The translations under genes and the position numbers were made by a program. From Bacteroidota bacterium (GTDB taxonomy: Bacteria > Bacteroidota > Bacteroidia > Bacteroidales > GWE2-29-8), in assembly GCA_030706235.1 (NCBI GenBank), contig JAUZOY010000006.1:1-32405 (forward strand): 32,405 nucleotides of DNA, read 5' to 3'. Below the pieces are notes generated by a model. That model worked only from the letters and a program-made list of their open reading frames with translations. It was not told where the DNA came from and searched no databases. Below are positions 19,919 through 29,417 of this stretch, one piece after another; positions within the stretch are counted from its first letter, which is position 1; each line of letters starts with the position of its first letter.

Positions 19919-20003
19919 CTGTCAGCGTGCTTGCACCTGACAGCGTCAAATAGGATATTAAGTATTATAATAACGCTTACAGGGTCCGAAGGACCTGTCA
20001 GGT
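19919..20003. repeat. Cluster of three short palindromes with shared CCTGTCAG/CTGACAG core
   Basis: CTGTCAG-C-GTGC-TT-GCAC-CTGACAG (19919..19943); GGTCC-GAA-GGACC (19983..19995); ACCTG-T-CAGGT (19993..20003). Confidence 0.7.
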
Positions 20004-20074
20004 TGTTAAGTAATTTAAATTAATATTATGTAAATAGAATAGTAGTATGCCCTGTAAAAAATATTATTTTTGAT

Positions 20075-21133
20075 TCAGACGGTTTGCTGTTTATTTTTCG
20101 GGTATAACAGGGATGCAATAACACTAATCAGAAGTATAGTTAAAATAATATATAATGAGTACACCGTCTTGAATCCTACTTCTTTAAGATAGTCTGATAA
20201 TACTAATTTTGTGCCTATAAATATCAGAAGGACAGATAGTCCTGCTTTCAGATAATGGAATTTATTCATGAAATTTATCAGGAGGAAGAATAAAGATCTT
20301 AATCCGAGAATTGCAAAAATATTGGAGAAAAATACTACAAAAGGATCTCTTGTAACTGAAAAAATTGCCGGAATTGAATCAACTGCAAACAAAAGATCTG
20401 TAAATTCAATTATTATTAATACCATAAAAAGAGGAGTGATCATGATCTTTCCTCGTCTTTTTATAAAGAAATAATCTTTCAGGTATCTTGGAAAAACAGA
20501 AAAATGTTTGGAAAAGAATTTAATTATCTTATTGTTACCGGTTTCAATTTTTTCTTCTTTGTTTCTTTCAATAAACATCCTAATGCCGGTATAAAGAAGA
20601 AAAATTCCGAATACAATTAATAGCCATTCAAATTTTTGTAGAAGAGCCGCTCCTGCAAATATAAAGATGAATCTTAGAATGATAGCCCCGAGAATTCCGA
20701 AAAACAATACTCTTTTATAATTTTTAACGCTAACAGAATATGCAAGCAATATCATAAGTATTACAAATATATTATCGACAGATAAGCTATATTCGATTAA
20801 ATAACCAGTAATATATTCAAGCGACATATTCTGTCTGTAATTTTGTATACTTTGCTGAAAATCATTCTTATCAATACCAAATAAAGACCCATATTTATTT
20901 TTAATATGTTCCAGTCGGGATATATCATTTATTCCGTGAATTTTATCTCCATAAAACAGAATGAAAAAGTAGAATAGAATAGCACACCCAACCCATATCA
21001 GAGTCCATATAGTTGATTCTTTGAGTGTAACTTTATGTCTTCCTTTCCCGACAATAAAAAGATCAGCATAAATAACCGTAAGAACAAATATTAAAAAAAA
21101 GGAGAAATAAACAATTTCCGGACTTAAAGTCAT
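20075..21133 (-). CDS. TerC/Alx-family integral membrane protein
   Basis: EYSLSVDNIFVILMILLAYSV, EFTDLLFAVDSIPAIFSVTRDPFVVFFSNIFAILGLRSLFFLL. Confidence 0.92.
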   Translation of the reverse strand: MTLSPEIVYFSFFLIFVLTVIYADLFIVGKGRHKVTLKESTIWTLIWVGCAILFYFFILFYGDKIHGINDISRLEHIKNKYGSLFGIDKNDFQQSIQNYRQNMSLEYITGYLIEYSLSVDNIFVILMILLAYSVSVKNYKRVLFFGILGAIILRFIFIFAGAALLQKFEWLLIVFGIFLLYTGIRMFIERNKEEKIETGNNKIIKFFSKHFSVFPRYLKDYFFIKRRGKIMITPLFMVLIIIEFTDLLFAVDSIPAIFSVTRDPFVVFFSNIFAILGLRSLFFLLINFMNKFHYLKAGLSVLLIFIGTKLVLSDYLKEVGFKTVYSLYIILTILLISVIASLLYPKNKQQTV

Positions 21134-21204
21134 TGGTTTATAAAATTAACTTTATATTTTTCTGATACATCCCGAAGGACAATATATTTGAATAAACTAT
21201 CTAA

Positions 21205-22989
21205 TTATTCTATAGTTATGTAGTACGGAAGTCTTGCCTGAGCTCCACTCATGTGTAAAACAGATTTCACATCATTATAAAATCTGTAGTTATCGCCAAG
21301 TTCATATTTTATTAAATATGTTTCAGCTTCTCCGGACAAATATTTCATTAGTAAACTGAAAGGTTCTTCCTGTTTAGGTAATTCAACTATTTTATATTTT
21401 TTAAGTTTAGCCAGTTCTGCAGCCAGTTTAACGGCATCATTCAGACCTCCGATTTTATCAACTAAACCTATATGCAATGCATCGACACCGCTCCATACTC
21501 TTCCCTGCCCAATACTATCAACTCTTGCTTTATTTATATGTCTGCCGTCAGATACTTTGGTAATAAAAGAATCATAAATATTTTCGACTTCTCTTTGAAC
21601 AATTATTCTTTCTTCATTATTCATAGGGCGGTAGAAAGCAGCAATGTCTGCGAATTTGTTGGTTTTAACATTATCTACAGTTATTCCAAGTTTTTCATTT
21701 AGAAGTTTTTTGGAATTGAGGAGTACTCCGAAAACACCAATTGAACCGGTAATAGTGTTTGGTTCAGCAACTATCTTTGTTGCAGCACATGAAATATAAT
21801 AACCTCCTGAAGCTGCATAATCGCCCATCGAAACAACTACAGGTTTCACTTTTGATGCAAGCAGAACTTCTCTCCATATAATATCTGAAGCAAGAGCACT
21901 TCCACCGGGTGAATTAACTCTGAATACTATTGATTTTATCTTATTGTTAAGTCGTGCATCCCTGATTACTTTGGACAATCTGTCAGAACCTATATTATCT
22001 TCATTTCCTTCTCCGGGAATTATGTCTCCCTGAGCATATATTATTGCAATTTTATCTTTTGGTTGAGGTTCTTCTTTGGGAGTAGTTTTTTGTCCGTCTG
22101 ATTTAATATATTTGTTCAGAGTTACAAATTCTATTTTATCATTTGGCTTATTACCAAGTTTCTTATTAATTTCAGTTAAGAATTCATCTCTATACATCAG
22201 TTTATCAATGAGTTTATACTTAACTGCATCTTTTGCATTCTGTACTTTAAGGTTATCAACAATATCTTTGAGTTCATTTAAACCGATTTTTCTTGATTCA
22301 GAAATACCTTTCAAAATGTGATTGAAAATTGAATTGAGATAAGTGCTTGTCTGTAATCTGTTTTCATTGCTCATCTTGTCAAGCATAAGTGATTCTACAG
22401 CACTCTTGAATTTTCCATGACGAACTATCTGAGGTTCAACTCCGAGTTTTTCCAAAGCACCTTTTAAGAAAATAATGTTTGCATTAAGTCCTTTAAATTC
22501 AACAACACCTTCAGGATACAGGTATATTTTGTCCGCAACAGAAGCAATATAATATGCTCCCTGTGTCATACTTTCACTATAACATACAATAAATTTACCA
22601 GATTTTTTGAAATCTAAAAGTGCATTTCTGATATCTTCAATAGTTGCTATTCCGGTTTTAATATATGAAAGGTCAAGATAAATACCTTTGATATTATTAT
22701 CTGTTTTTGCATTTTTCAAACATTCTATAATATTGTTTAAACCAAGGCTTTGTTTAGGTGAAAAATTTGAAAAGTTAAATCCTTTAAGAGGATTCAACGG
22801 TGCTCTGTCTGTTATTTCTTCGCTCAGCTTTATTTGTAAGACAGAATTTTCTTTAATTCCTGTTATTTCAGGTTTGCCAATGGAAGCTGCTATAGCAAAC
22901 ATGATTATAAAGAACAAAACTATCATAATAATTGATGAGAGTAAGAATCCCAACATTGATGCGAACATGAATTTAAAGAATTGTTTCAT
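21205..22989 (-). CDS. sppA: Signal peptide peptidase SppA (67K type)
   Basis: VRHGKFKSAVES (Lys), RVNSPGGSALASDIIWREV, VSMGDYAASGGYYISCAATKIVAEPNTITGSIGVFG (Ser). Confidence 0.93.
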   Translation of the reverse strand: MKQFFKFMFASMLGFLLSSIIMIVLFFIIMFAIAASIGKPEITGIKENSVLQIKLSEEITDRAPLNPLKGFNFSNFSPKQSLGLNNIIECLKNAKTDNNIKGIYLDLSYIKTGIATIEDIRNALLDFKKSGKFIVCYSESMTQGAYYIASVADKIYLYPEGVVEFKGLNANIIFLKGALEKLGVEPQIVRHGKFKSAVESLMLDKMSNENRLQTSTYLNSIFNHILKGISESRKIGLNELKDIVDNLKVQNAKDAVKYKLIDKLMYRDEFLTEINKKLGNKPNDKIEFVTLNKYIKSDGQKTTPKEEPQPKDKIAIIYAQGDIIPGEGNEDNIGSDRLSKVIRDARLNNKIKSIVFRVNSPGGSALASDIIWREVLLASKVKPVVVSMGDYAASGGYYISCAATKIVAEPNTITGSIGVFGVLLNSKKLLNEKLGITVDNVKTNKFADIAAFYRPMNNEERIIVQREVENIYDSFITKVSDGRHINKARVDSIGQGRVWSGVDALHIGLVDKIGGLNDAVKLAAELAKLKKYKIVELPKQEEPFSLLMKYLSGEAETYLIKYELGDNYRFYNDVKSVLHMSGAQARLPYYITIE

Positions 22990-23143
22990 AAAAACTTATT
23001 ATTAAGTATTTTCCTTTTTATTATTAATAACTATCACAAATTTACACAAATTTTATAATATGGATTTTTATATCTTGTAGTATTAAACACTTTTTATGTT
23101 ACTAAATTTCATTAACAGAGGATCTAAAGTTATTTGAAAAATA

Positions 23144-23314
23144 TTAGAAACTGTTTGGAATTAATAAAAAGAATTATGTACAGCAGAAAATTAAGCACTC
23201 ACCCCCAACTCCTCTCCCAAAGGTGAGGGGCGTAAAACCCTTTTTATCAAACTATAAGCTTAAGATATAGCTTATTCAAAATAGTTTTAAAAATAAAATC
23301 AAAACAATTTCTAA
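23144..23314. repeat. MITE-like segment with imperfect terminal inverted repeats
   Basis: Left end TTAGAAACTGTTTGGAATT (23144..23162) vs reverse complement of 23296..23314 TTAGAAATTGTTTTGATTT: 16/19 match; encloses a hairpin CCTCTCC-CAAA-GGTGAGG. Confidence 0.35.
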
Positions 23315-23388
23315 CAGTTAGAAATTAATTATCCCGGTCAATTAATGGTGAATTTTGACGTTATATAAGCAACCTTTTCCCTACATTA

Positions 23389-23841
23389 ATGAACACAATA
23401 AAATCCTGTTTTACACATATATTAAGTATATTAGAATTTATCAGGAAGAAAAGTGGGCTTTTTATATTTTTGAAAGCACAATCTGCTTCAGTATGTTCTT
23501 CCATATTAGACTTTTCAATCACAATATTTTTAACTGAAATCATTGGAATTTGGTACGGATTTTCTTCTGTTACCGGTACTTTTTCCGGTGGAATAGTAAG
23601 TTTTCTACTTAATCGTACCTGGGTTTTCAGAACTGTTGATGAAAATAAATTTGTTCAGATACAAAGATTTGTGTTAGTATGGATTTCAAGTTTGATTTTG
23701 AATTTTTCAGGTTTATTACTTCTTACTAAGTATTTGAATATTAATTATCTTATCTCTAAAATAATAATCTCAATTATTGTTGGGATATTATTCAGATATA
23801 ATCTTCATAGAATATTTGTTTTTAAAAAAGTAGAAAATTAA
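23389..23841 (+). CDS. GtrA-family membrane protein
   Basis: SASVCSSILDFSITIFLTEIIGIWYGFSSVTGTFSGGIVSFLLNRTWVFRT...FRYNLHRIFVFKK; four TM segments. Confidence 0.85.
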   Translation: MNTIKSCFTHILSILEFIRKKSGLFIFLKAQSASVCSSILDFSITIFLTEIIGIWYGFSSVTGTFSGGIVSFLLNRTWVFRTVDENKFVQIQRFVLVWISSLILNFSGLLLLTKYLNINYLISKIIISIIVGILFRYNLHRIFVFKKVEN

Positions 23842-23942
23842 GAGAACTGAGCGATCTCACCGGTGACGAATATCATCAACTGAAAATTTTTTCTTTTTCT
23901 GAATAATAAAAATTTACGTAAATTTGTAATTAGCATAGACTA

Positions 23943-24455
23943 ATGAAATTTATGGAACCGAAGGTCAGTTTTTCAGAAGAAACATTAAAACTTTCAGAAA
24001 AGATAATCAGTCATTATCCGGAAGGGAGGCAGAAGTCTGCTCTGATTCCTATACTTCATCTTGCTCAGGCCGAATTCGGAGGTTGGTTAAGTGTGGAAGC
24101 AATGGATTATGTTGCCGGTCTGTTAAAACTTAAACCTATAGAAATATATGAAGTGGCTACATTTTATACTATGTATAATCTTAAACCCACAGGAAAATGT
24201 GTCATTGAAGTTTGCAGGACGGGACCTTGCTGGCTGATGGGCGCAGAGAAAATAATTGAACACCTGGAAAAGAAATTGGGAATAAAAGCAGGAGAAACTA
24301 CTACTGATGGAAAATTTACCCTTAAAGTTACAGAATGTCTGGCTGCATGTGGTAATTCCCCGGTAATTCAGATTGGAGAGAAATATTATGTAAATATGGA
24401 TGTGGAGAAAGCAGATAATTTAATTCAGAATTTAAATGAAGGAATGAGAGTTTAA
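23943..24455 (+). CDS. nuoE: NADH dehydrogenase NuoE-like 24 kDa subunit
   Basis: YPEGRQKSALIPILHLAQAEFGGWLS, CRTGPCWLMGAE and CLAACGNSPVIQI [2Fe-2S] cysteines. Confidence 0.93.
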   Translation: MKFMEPKVSFSEETLKLSEKIISHYPEGRQKSALIPILHLAQAEFGGWLSVEAMDYVAGLLKLKPIEIYEVATFYTMYNLKPTGKCVIEVCRTGPCWLMGAEKIIEHLEKKLGIKAGETTTDGKFTLKVTECLAACGNSPVIQIGEKYYVNMDVEKADNLIQNLNEGMRV

Positions 24456-24461
24456 ATAATA

Positions 24462-25751
24462 ATGAGCATAAAGATATTATTTGAAAATATTGATGTTGAC
24501 GGTATAGACAGTTTTGAGGTATATAGAAAGCTGGGTGGATATAACTCTGTAGAGAAAGCATTGAAGAATATGAGTCCTGAAGATATAGTGGAGGAGGTTA
24601 AGAAATCGGGATTAAGGGGAAGAGGAGGTGCCGGCTTTCCTACAGGTATGAAATGGAGCTTTATTGATAAAGCTCCCGGAAAGTCTCATTACCTTATATA
24701 TAATGCCGATGAAAGTGAACCAGGAACCTTCAAGGACAGACATCTTATGCAATACAATCCACATTTGCTTATTGAAGGACTGATACTTTCATGTTATGCG
24801 ATCAGGAGTAATACTTCTTATATCTACATACGTGGTGAATTGATGTATGTAATGAGAATACTTGAAAAAGCTATCGAAGAAGCTTATGCTAATGGCTTTC
24901 TTGGAAAGAATATTCTCGGTACTGATTTTTCCCTTGATATATATTGTCATCCCGGGGCAGCAGCTTATATCTGTGGTGAGGAAACGGGTTTGATAGAATC
25001 TCTGGAAGGTAAAAGAGGAAATCCCAGGTTGAAACCTCCATTTCCTGCACTGAACGGATTGTTCGGCTTTCCTACAATAATAAATAATGTGGAAACTCTG
25101 GCTACTGTTCCCTGGATAATCAATAATGGGGGAGAACAATATGCAAAAATTGGGATTGGCAAGAGTACAGGAACAAAACTGATTTCTGCATGCGGACACA
25201 TAAATAAACCCGGTGTATATGAAATTGAACTTGGCTTATCGGTAGAAGAATTTATTTACAGTGATGAATATTGCGGAGGTATAAAAAACGGAAAGAAACT
25301 AAAAGCAGTGGTTGCCGGAGGTTCTTCTGTTCCTATACTTCCTGCTGAACTTATATTGAAAACAGCAAAAGGAGAGCCGCGTCTTTTAAGCTATGAGTCC
25401 TTAAGCGAAGGAGGTTTTGAAACCGGTACAATGCTTGGTTCCGGAGGATTTATAGTTATGGATGAGGATACAAGTATAGTAAAAAATCTGCTGACATTTA
25501 CACGGTTTTACAGGCATGAATCATGCGGACAATGTTCTCCGTGCCGTGAAGGAACAGCGTGGATGGAAAAAATACTTAACAGAATTGTTGAAGGTAAAGG
25601 AAATGAAAAGGATATAGACCTTCTTATGGATATAGCAAATAATATTGAAGGTAATACTATATGTCCGCTTGGTGATGCTGCGGCATGGCCTGTACAAAGT
25701 GCTATAAAACATTTCCGGGATGAATTTTTAATAAAACCGGAAATAGTGTAA
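24462..25751 (+). CDS. nuoF: NADH dehydrogenase NuoF-like 51 kDa subunit
   Basis: RGRGGAGFPTGMKW, YICGEETGLIESLEGKRGNPRLKPPFPA, ESCGQCSPCREGTAWM. Confidence 0.95.
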   Translation: MSIKILFENIDVDGIDSFEVYRKLGGYNSVEKALKNMSPEDIVEEVKKSGLRGRGGAGFPTGMKWSFIDKAPGKSHYLIYNADESEPGTFKDRHLMQYNPHLLIEGLILSCYAIRSNTSYIYIRGELMYVMRILEKAIEEAYANGFLGKNILGTDFSLDIYCHPGAAAYICGEETGLIESLEGKRGNPRLKPPFPALNGLFGFPTIINNVETLATVPWIINNGGEQYAKIGIGKSTGTKLISACGHINKPGVYEIELGLSVEEFIYSDEYCGGIKNGKKLKAVVAGGSSVPILPAELILKTAKGEPRLLSYESLSEGGFETGTMLGSGGFIVMDEDTSIVKNLLTFTRFYRHESCGQCSPCREGTAWMEKILNRIVEGKGNEKDIDLLMDIANNIEGNTICPLGDAAAWPVQSAIKHFRDEFLIKPEIV

Positions 25752-25780
25752 AACAACTGTGAGCTTAAAAACCAATATAT

Positions 25781-26719
25781 ATGGTGAAAGTAACGATAGA
25801 TAATATTGACGTTGAAGTAGAAGAAGGAACTACAATTCTTAATGCAGCCAGGAAAATTGGTGGAAAGATTGTTCCTCCTGCAATGTGCTATTATTCAAAG
25901 CTGGCAGGTTCAGGGGGAAAATGCAGAACATGTCTTGTAAAAGTAACTCAGGGTTCTGACAAAGACCCAAGACCAATGCCAAAACTTGTTGCATCATGTT
26001 CTACTCCTGTTCAGAATGGAATGATAGTACAGAATATAACCTCACCTGAAGTCCTGGAAACAAGAAAGGCTATTGTTGAGTTTTTACTATTGAACCATCC
26101 CCTTGACTGTCCGGTATGTGATCAGGCAGGAGAATGTGATCTGCAGGATTTGTCATATAATCATGGATCATCATTGACAAGAACAGAAGAACCCCGAAGA
26201 ACATTTGAAATGATTGATGTCGGTAGCAAGATAAAGTTGCATATGAACAGGTGTATTTTATGTTACCGTTGTGTTTATACTGCCGATCAGATAACTGACA
26301 AAAGAGTTCATGGAGTTCTTGAAAGAGGAGATAGGTGTGAGATAGGAACTTACATAAAAAATGTTATAGATAATGATTTTTCGGGTAATATAATAGATGT
26401 CTGTCCTGTAGGTGCACTGACAGATATGACATTTCGATTTAAAAGCAGGGTATGGTTTACAAATCCTTACGATGCACACAGAGCTTGTCCTAAATGCTCA
26501 GGAAAAGTTGTAATATGGCTATCGGGAAACAAGATATTAAGAGTTACAGGTAGGAAAGATGAGTATGGTGAAGTTGAAGAATTTATCTGCAATGAATGCC
26601 GGTTCGATAAAAAAGAAATGAGTGACTGGATAGTTGAAAAACCAAGGAAAATAAAAAGGAATTCGGTAATATCCCAAAATCATTATGAATTGATCAATAA
26701 ATATGGAAGTCATGGATGA
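25781..26719 (+). CDS. nuoG: Short NuoG-like subunit (2Fe-2S and 4Fe-4S domains, no molybdopterin-type domain)
   Basis: GKCRTCLVKV, HPLDCPVCDQAGECDLQD, CILCYRCV...CPVGALTD; ends after CPKCSGK...CNEC. Confidence 0.88.
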   Translation: MVKVTIDNIDVEVEEGTTILNAARKIGGKIVPPAMCYYSKLAGSGGKCRTCLVKVTQGSDKDPRPMPKLVASCSTPVQNGMIVQNITSPEVLETRKAIVEFLLLNHPLDCPVCDQAGECDLQDLSYNHGSSLTRTEEPRRTFEMIDVGSKIKLHMNRCILCYRCVYTADQITDKRVHGVLERGDRCEIGTYIKNVIDNDFSGNIIDVCPVGALTDMTFRFKSRVWFTNPYDAHRACPKCSGKVVIWLSGNKILRVTGRKDEYGEVEEFICNECRFDKKEMSDWIVEKPRKIKRNSVISQNHYELINKYGSHG

Positions 26720-27728
26720 AATAATATTTAAAACGATATTAATTATTATCATATTTATTATTACCCTGTTAATAGCATTATATTCAACCTGGGCTGAGAG
26801 GAAAATAGCTGCGGTAATGCAGGACCGAAGAGGCCCGAACAGAGCAGGTCCCTTTGGTTTATTTCAACCTTTGGCTGATGGAGTAAAGATGTTTATGAAG
26901 GAGGAGATCATTCCCGCATTTTCAGAAAAAGCATTATTTATTCTGGGCCCTTGTATTGCCATGATAACTGCATGTATGACCAGTGTTATAATCCCATGGG
27001 GAAGTGAATTGACAATAGGAGGTAGAATATATAGCTTGCAGATCACTGATATAAATATTGGAATACTTTATATTTTCGCGATGGTTTCAATAGGTGTCTA
27101 TGGTATTATGATTGGAGGATGGGCTTCTAATAATAAATATTCATTGCTAGGTGCTGTCAGAGCAGCTTCTCAGATGATAAGTTATGAAATTGCTATGGGA
27201 ATGTCTATAATAGGCTTATTACTTATGTCTGGATCATTAAGCTTAAAAGATATTGTTGAACAACAACCTGGGTTGCATTGGAATGTCTTCTACCAACCAG
27301 TAGGATTTTTGATATTTCTTATCTGTGTTTTCGCTGAAACAAACCGATCCCCGTTTGATTTGCCTGAATGTGAAACAGAACTGATCGGAGGTTACAATGT
27401 TGAGTATAGTAGCATGAAACTCGGTTTCTATTTGTTTGCAGAATACATTAACATGTTTATATCTTCAGCCGTTATTGTAACATTGTTTTTTGGTGGTTAC
27501 AACATTCCGTTCATTCATAGCATTGGTCTGGAACAAAATACTGTTGCTATTCTTCAGATAATTTTTCTTTTTGCTAAAATATTCTTTTTCATATTCTTCT
27601 TTATGTGGGTAAGATGGACTTTACCACGATTCAGATATGATCAGTTGATGAATCTTGGATGGAAAGTCCTTGTTCCGGTAGCTGTAGCAAATATTATTGT
27701 ATGTGCTTTGTTTACTACTAAGTTTTAA
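26703..27728 (+). CDS. nuoH: NADH dehydrogenase subunit NuoH
   Basis: WAERKIAAVMQDRRGPNRAGPFGLFQPLADGVKMFMKE, FAETNRSPFDLPECETELIGGYNVEYSSMKLGFY. Confidence 0.95.
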   Translation: MEVMDEIIFKTILIIIIFIITLLIALYSTWAERKIAAVMQDRRGPNRAGPFGLFQPLADGVKMFMKEEIIPAFSEKALFILGPCIAMITACMTSVIIPWGSELTIGGRIYSLQITDINIGILYIFAMVSIGVYGIMIGGWASNNKYSLLGAVRAASQMISYEIAMGMSIIGLLLMSGSLSLKDIVEQQPGLHWNVFYQPVGFLIFLICVFAETNRSPFDLPECETELIGGYNVEYSSMKLGFYLFAEYINMFISSAVIVTLFFGGYNIPFIHSIGLEQNTVAILQIIFLFAKIFFFIFFFMWVRWTLPRFRYDQLMNLGWKVLVPVAVANIIVCALFTTKF

Positions 27729-27797
27729 TTAGTATTTTTGCCGTGGAATAATGGATGATAAATAGATAGGAAATTTATACTTTAATATTTTAAATAA

Positions 27798-28406
27798 ATG
27801 AGAAAATTAATATTTATATTTTCCGGAATTATAATATTCAGCTGGAATACAGGATGTAATAATTCCAAATACGCAAAAGAAAAAGCTCAGATAGACAGTC
27901 TGAATATTATGATTGAAAAAGCTGAAGCTAAATTGAATAATATTGATGATAAGGAAGTTGATAAAAAATTTGAAATATATCAGAAGAACCTGAACGAAAT
28001 CAAGGATAATTTTAATGATAAAAGAGAAGAAGGTGTTTGGGATGTAATTGTTGTTTATGGAAATATTAAAAAACCATTAAAATCATATTTAAAGAATAAT
28101 GCTAAATACCATGAAGAAATAGAATATTCTAAAAAACAGTTAAAGAATTTATATCATGATTATAAAAAAGGTTTGATTACTAAAGAAAAGTTTGATCAAT
28201 ATTACAATACAGAAAAGACTGTTATTACAGGTCAGTATATGGAAATAACAAGTACTATAGATTGGGCTAAGGCTAATATAAAATTATTTGATTCCCTGAA
28301 TCCTAAAATAAATGTCATTATTCAAAAACTAAAGAAAGAAAAAGGAAATTCTCCAAAATCTTCAAAAGTTAAGATTGGTGAAGAAGAGGAAGGAGAGGAT
28401 GATTAA
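27798..28406 (+). CDS. Hypothetical lipoprotein-like coiled-coil protein
   Basis: Signal with SWNTGC lipobox, helical charged body; TAnnTTTG match (TATTTTTG 27733..27740) upstream. Confidence 0.65.
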   Translation: MRKLIFIFSGIIIFSWNTGCNNSKYAKEKAQIDSLNIMIEKAEAKLNNIDDKEVDKKFEIYQKNLNEIKDNFNDKREEGVWDVIVVYGNIKKPLKSYLKNNAKYHEEIEYSKKQLKNLYHDYKKGLITKEKFDQYYNTEKTVITGQYMEITSTIDWAKANIKLFDSLNPKINVIIQKLKKEKGNSPKSSKVKIGEEEEGEDD

Positions 28407-28440
28407 ATGAATATTTTCATAAGTGAATGAGACACATCTT

Positions 28441-28495
28441 AACTTTGGGCTGACCTTGCCTTGACCTTGGGCCGACCTTGGGTTGATTTTAAGCA
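28441..28495. repeat. Degenerate 11-bp tandem repeat (consensus GACCTTGGGCY)
   Basis: AACTTTGGGCT GACCTTGCCTT GACCTTGGGCC GACCTTGGGTT GATTTTAAGCA read directly. Confidence 0.8.
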
Positions 28496-28526
28496 TTTAA
28501 ATACCTAATTAACCGGGAAAATCCTT

Positions 28527-29228
28527 TTAGCCTGTCTGGCTGATTCTGAATAGCTTGTTCCAGTCAACTATTTCTATGTATTTACCCTCGGATTTAATAA
28601 TATTTTCTTTATGAAATTTTGAAAGTGTGTTAATTACATTTTCCTGAGAACAACCTGCAAATTCAGAAATTTCTTTTCTGGTTACAGTTAACTTAAACCT
28701 GTCTTCCTGATAAATAGATTTTGAAAGATATATGAGCACGTCTGCTATTCTTCCATTCACCTGCTTGTGTGCAAGACTTATAAAATTAAAAATGGAATCC
28801 TTGAACATCCCTGATAAAAATTCAAGTAATTTGAGCGACAACTGACCATTCTCCAGAATAAATGATTTCAGAATATTTATATCAACAAGGCAAACTTCAC
28901 ATTCTTCTATTGCTATTATTGAAAAAATATTTATTCCGTCATTCAGCATTATTGCTGCACCCAGTAAATTTGGTGCATTTGCAATTGTTAAAATGATATT
29001 CTGCCCGGAATTGGTTTCAAAATTCATTTTAACCCGACCTTTTGATAAATATACAATGTGTGTGGATTTACTTCCCTGCTTCATTATATATTCATTTTTT
29101 TTGAATTTTAATTGTATAGAATTCTTATATAAAAGGTCAAACTCCTGCTCTGTAATATAATGACATACTACATTCCTGAATAAACAGGTAGTGCAATCGA
29201 ATGGTCTGGGAGTTATTGTATTTTGCAT
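28527..29228 (-). CDS. Crp/Fnr-family regulator with FNR-like N-terminal cysteines
   Basis: Internal ATG at 29228 gives MQNTITPRPFDCTTCLFRNVVCHYI; cNMP-binding fold; HTH RKEISEFAGCSQENVINTLSKF. Confidence 0.88.
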   Translation of the reverse strand: MQNTITPRPFDCTTCLFRNVVCHYITEQEFDLLYKNSIQLKFKKNEYIMKQGSKSTHIVYLSKGRVKMNFETNSGQNIILTIANAPNLLGAAIMLNDGINIFSIIAIEECEVCLVDINILKSFILENGQLSLKLLEFLSGMFKDSIFNFISLAHKQVNGRIADVLIYLSKSIYQEDRFKLTVTRKEISEFAGCSQENVINTLSKFHKENIIKSEGKYIEIVDWNKLFRISQTG

Positions 29229-29313
29229 TTCATTCTCTCTGCTAATATACAGGTGATTTTTATGAAATATTTCATATTTTAATATAAAATATCCCAATGT
29301 TTTAAAGGATCGT

Positions 29314-29338
29314 CAAAGATAAACAAAATATACTTTTG
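29314..29338. promoter_or_regulatory. Overlapping divergent -7 elements
   Basis: TATCTTTG on minus (29314..29321) and TACTTTTG on plus (29331..29338), both TAnnTTTG. Confidence 0.45.
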
Positions 29339-29417
29339 TACATTAAAATGGTAGACATTATGTATATGATATTTTGTTATGGATTTTACTTGTAATGTAA
29401 TATTTTAGAAACTGAAT

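Noticed and set aside
22076-22321. 81-aa plus-strand ORF and similar ones at 21472..21702 and 22688..23005
   Set aside because: All are antisense shadows within sppA or its start region.
23355-23543. Two overlapping 60-aa ORFs on opposite strands
   Set aside because: Both overlap the better supported GtrA CDS.
23851-23880. Palindrome TCACCGGTGA upstream of nuoE
   Set aside because: Only 10 bp, single copy, no further support for an operator.
24789-25199. 136-aa minus-strand ORF
   Set aside because: Lies entirely antisense inside nuoF, which has unmistakable motifs; Cys/Ser-rich shadow translation.
26703-26719. 17-bp nuoG/nuoH overlap as an anomaly
   Set aside because: NuoH probably starts at the next in-frame ATG (26712); short overlaps are normal in operons.
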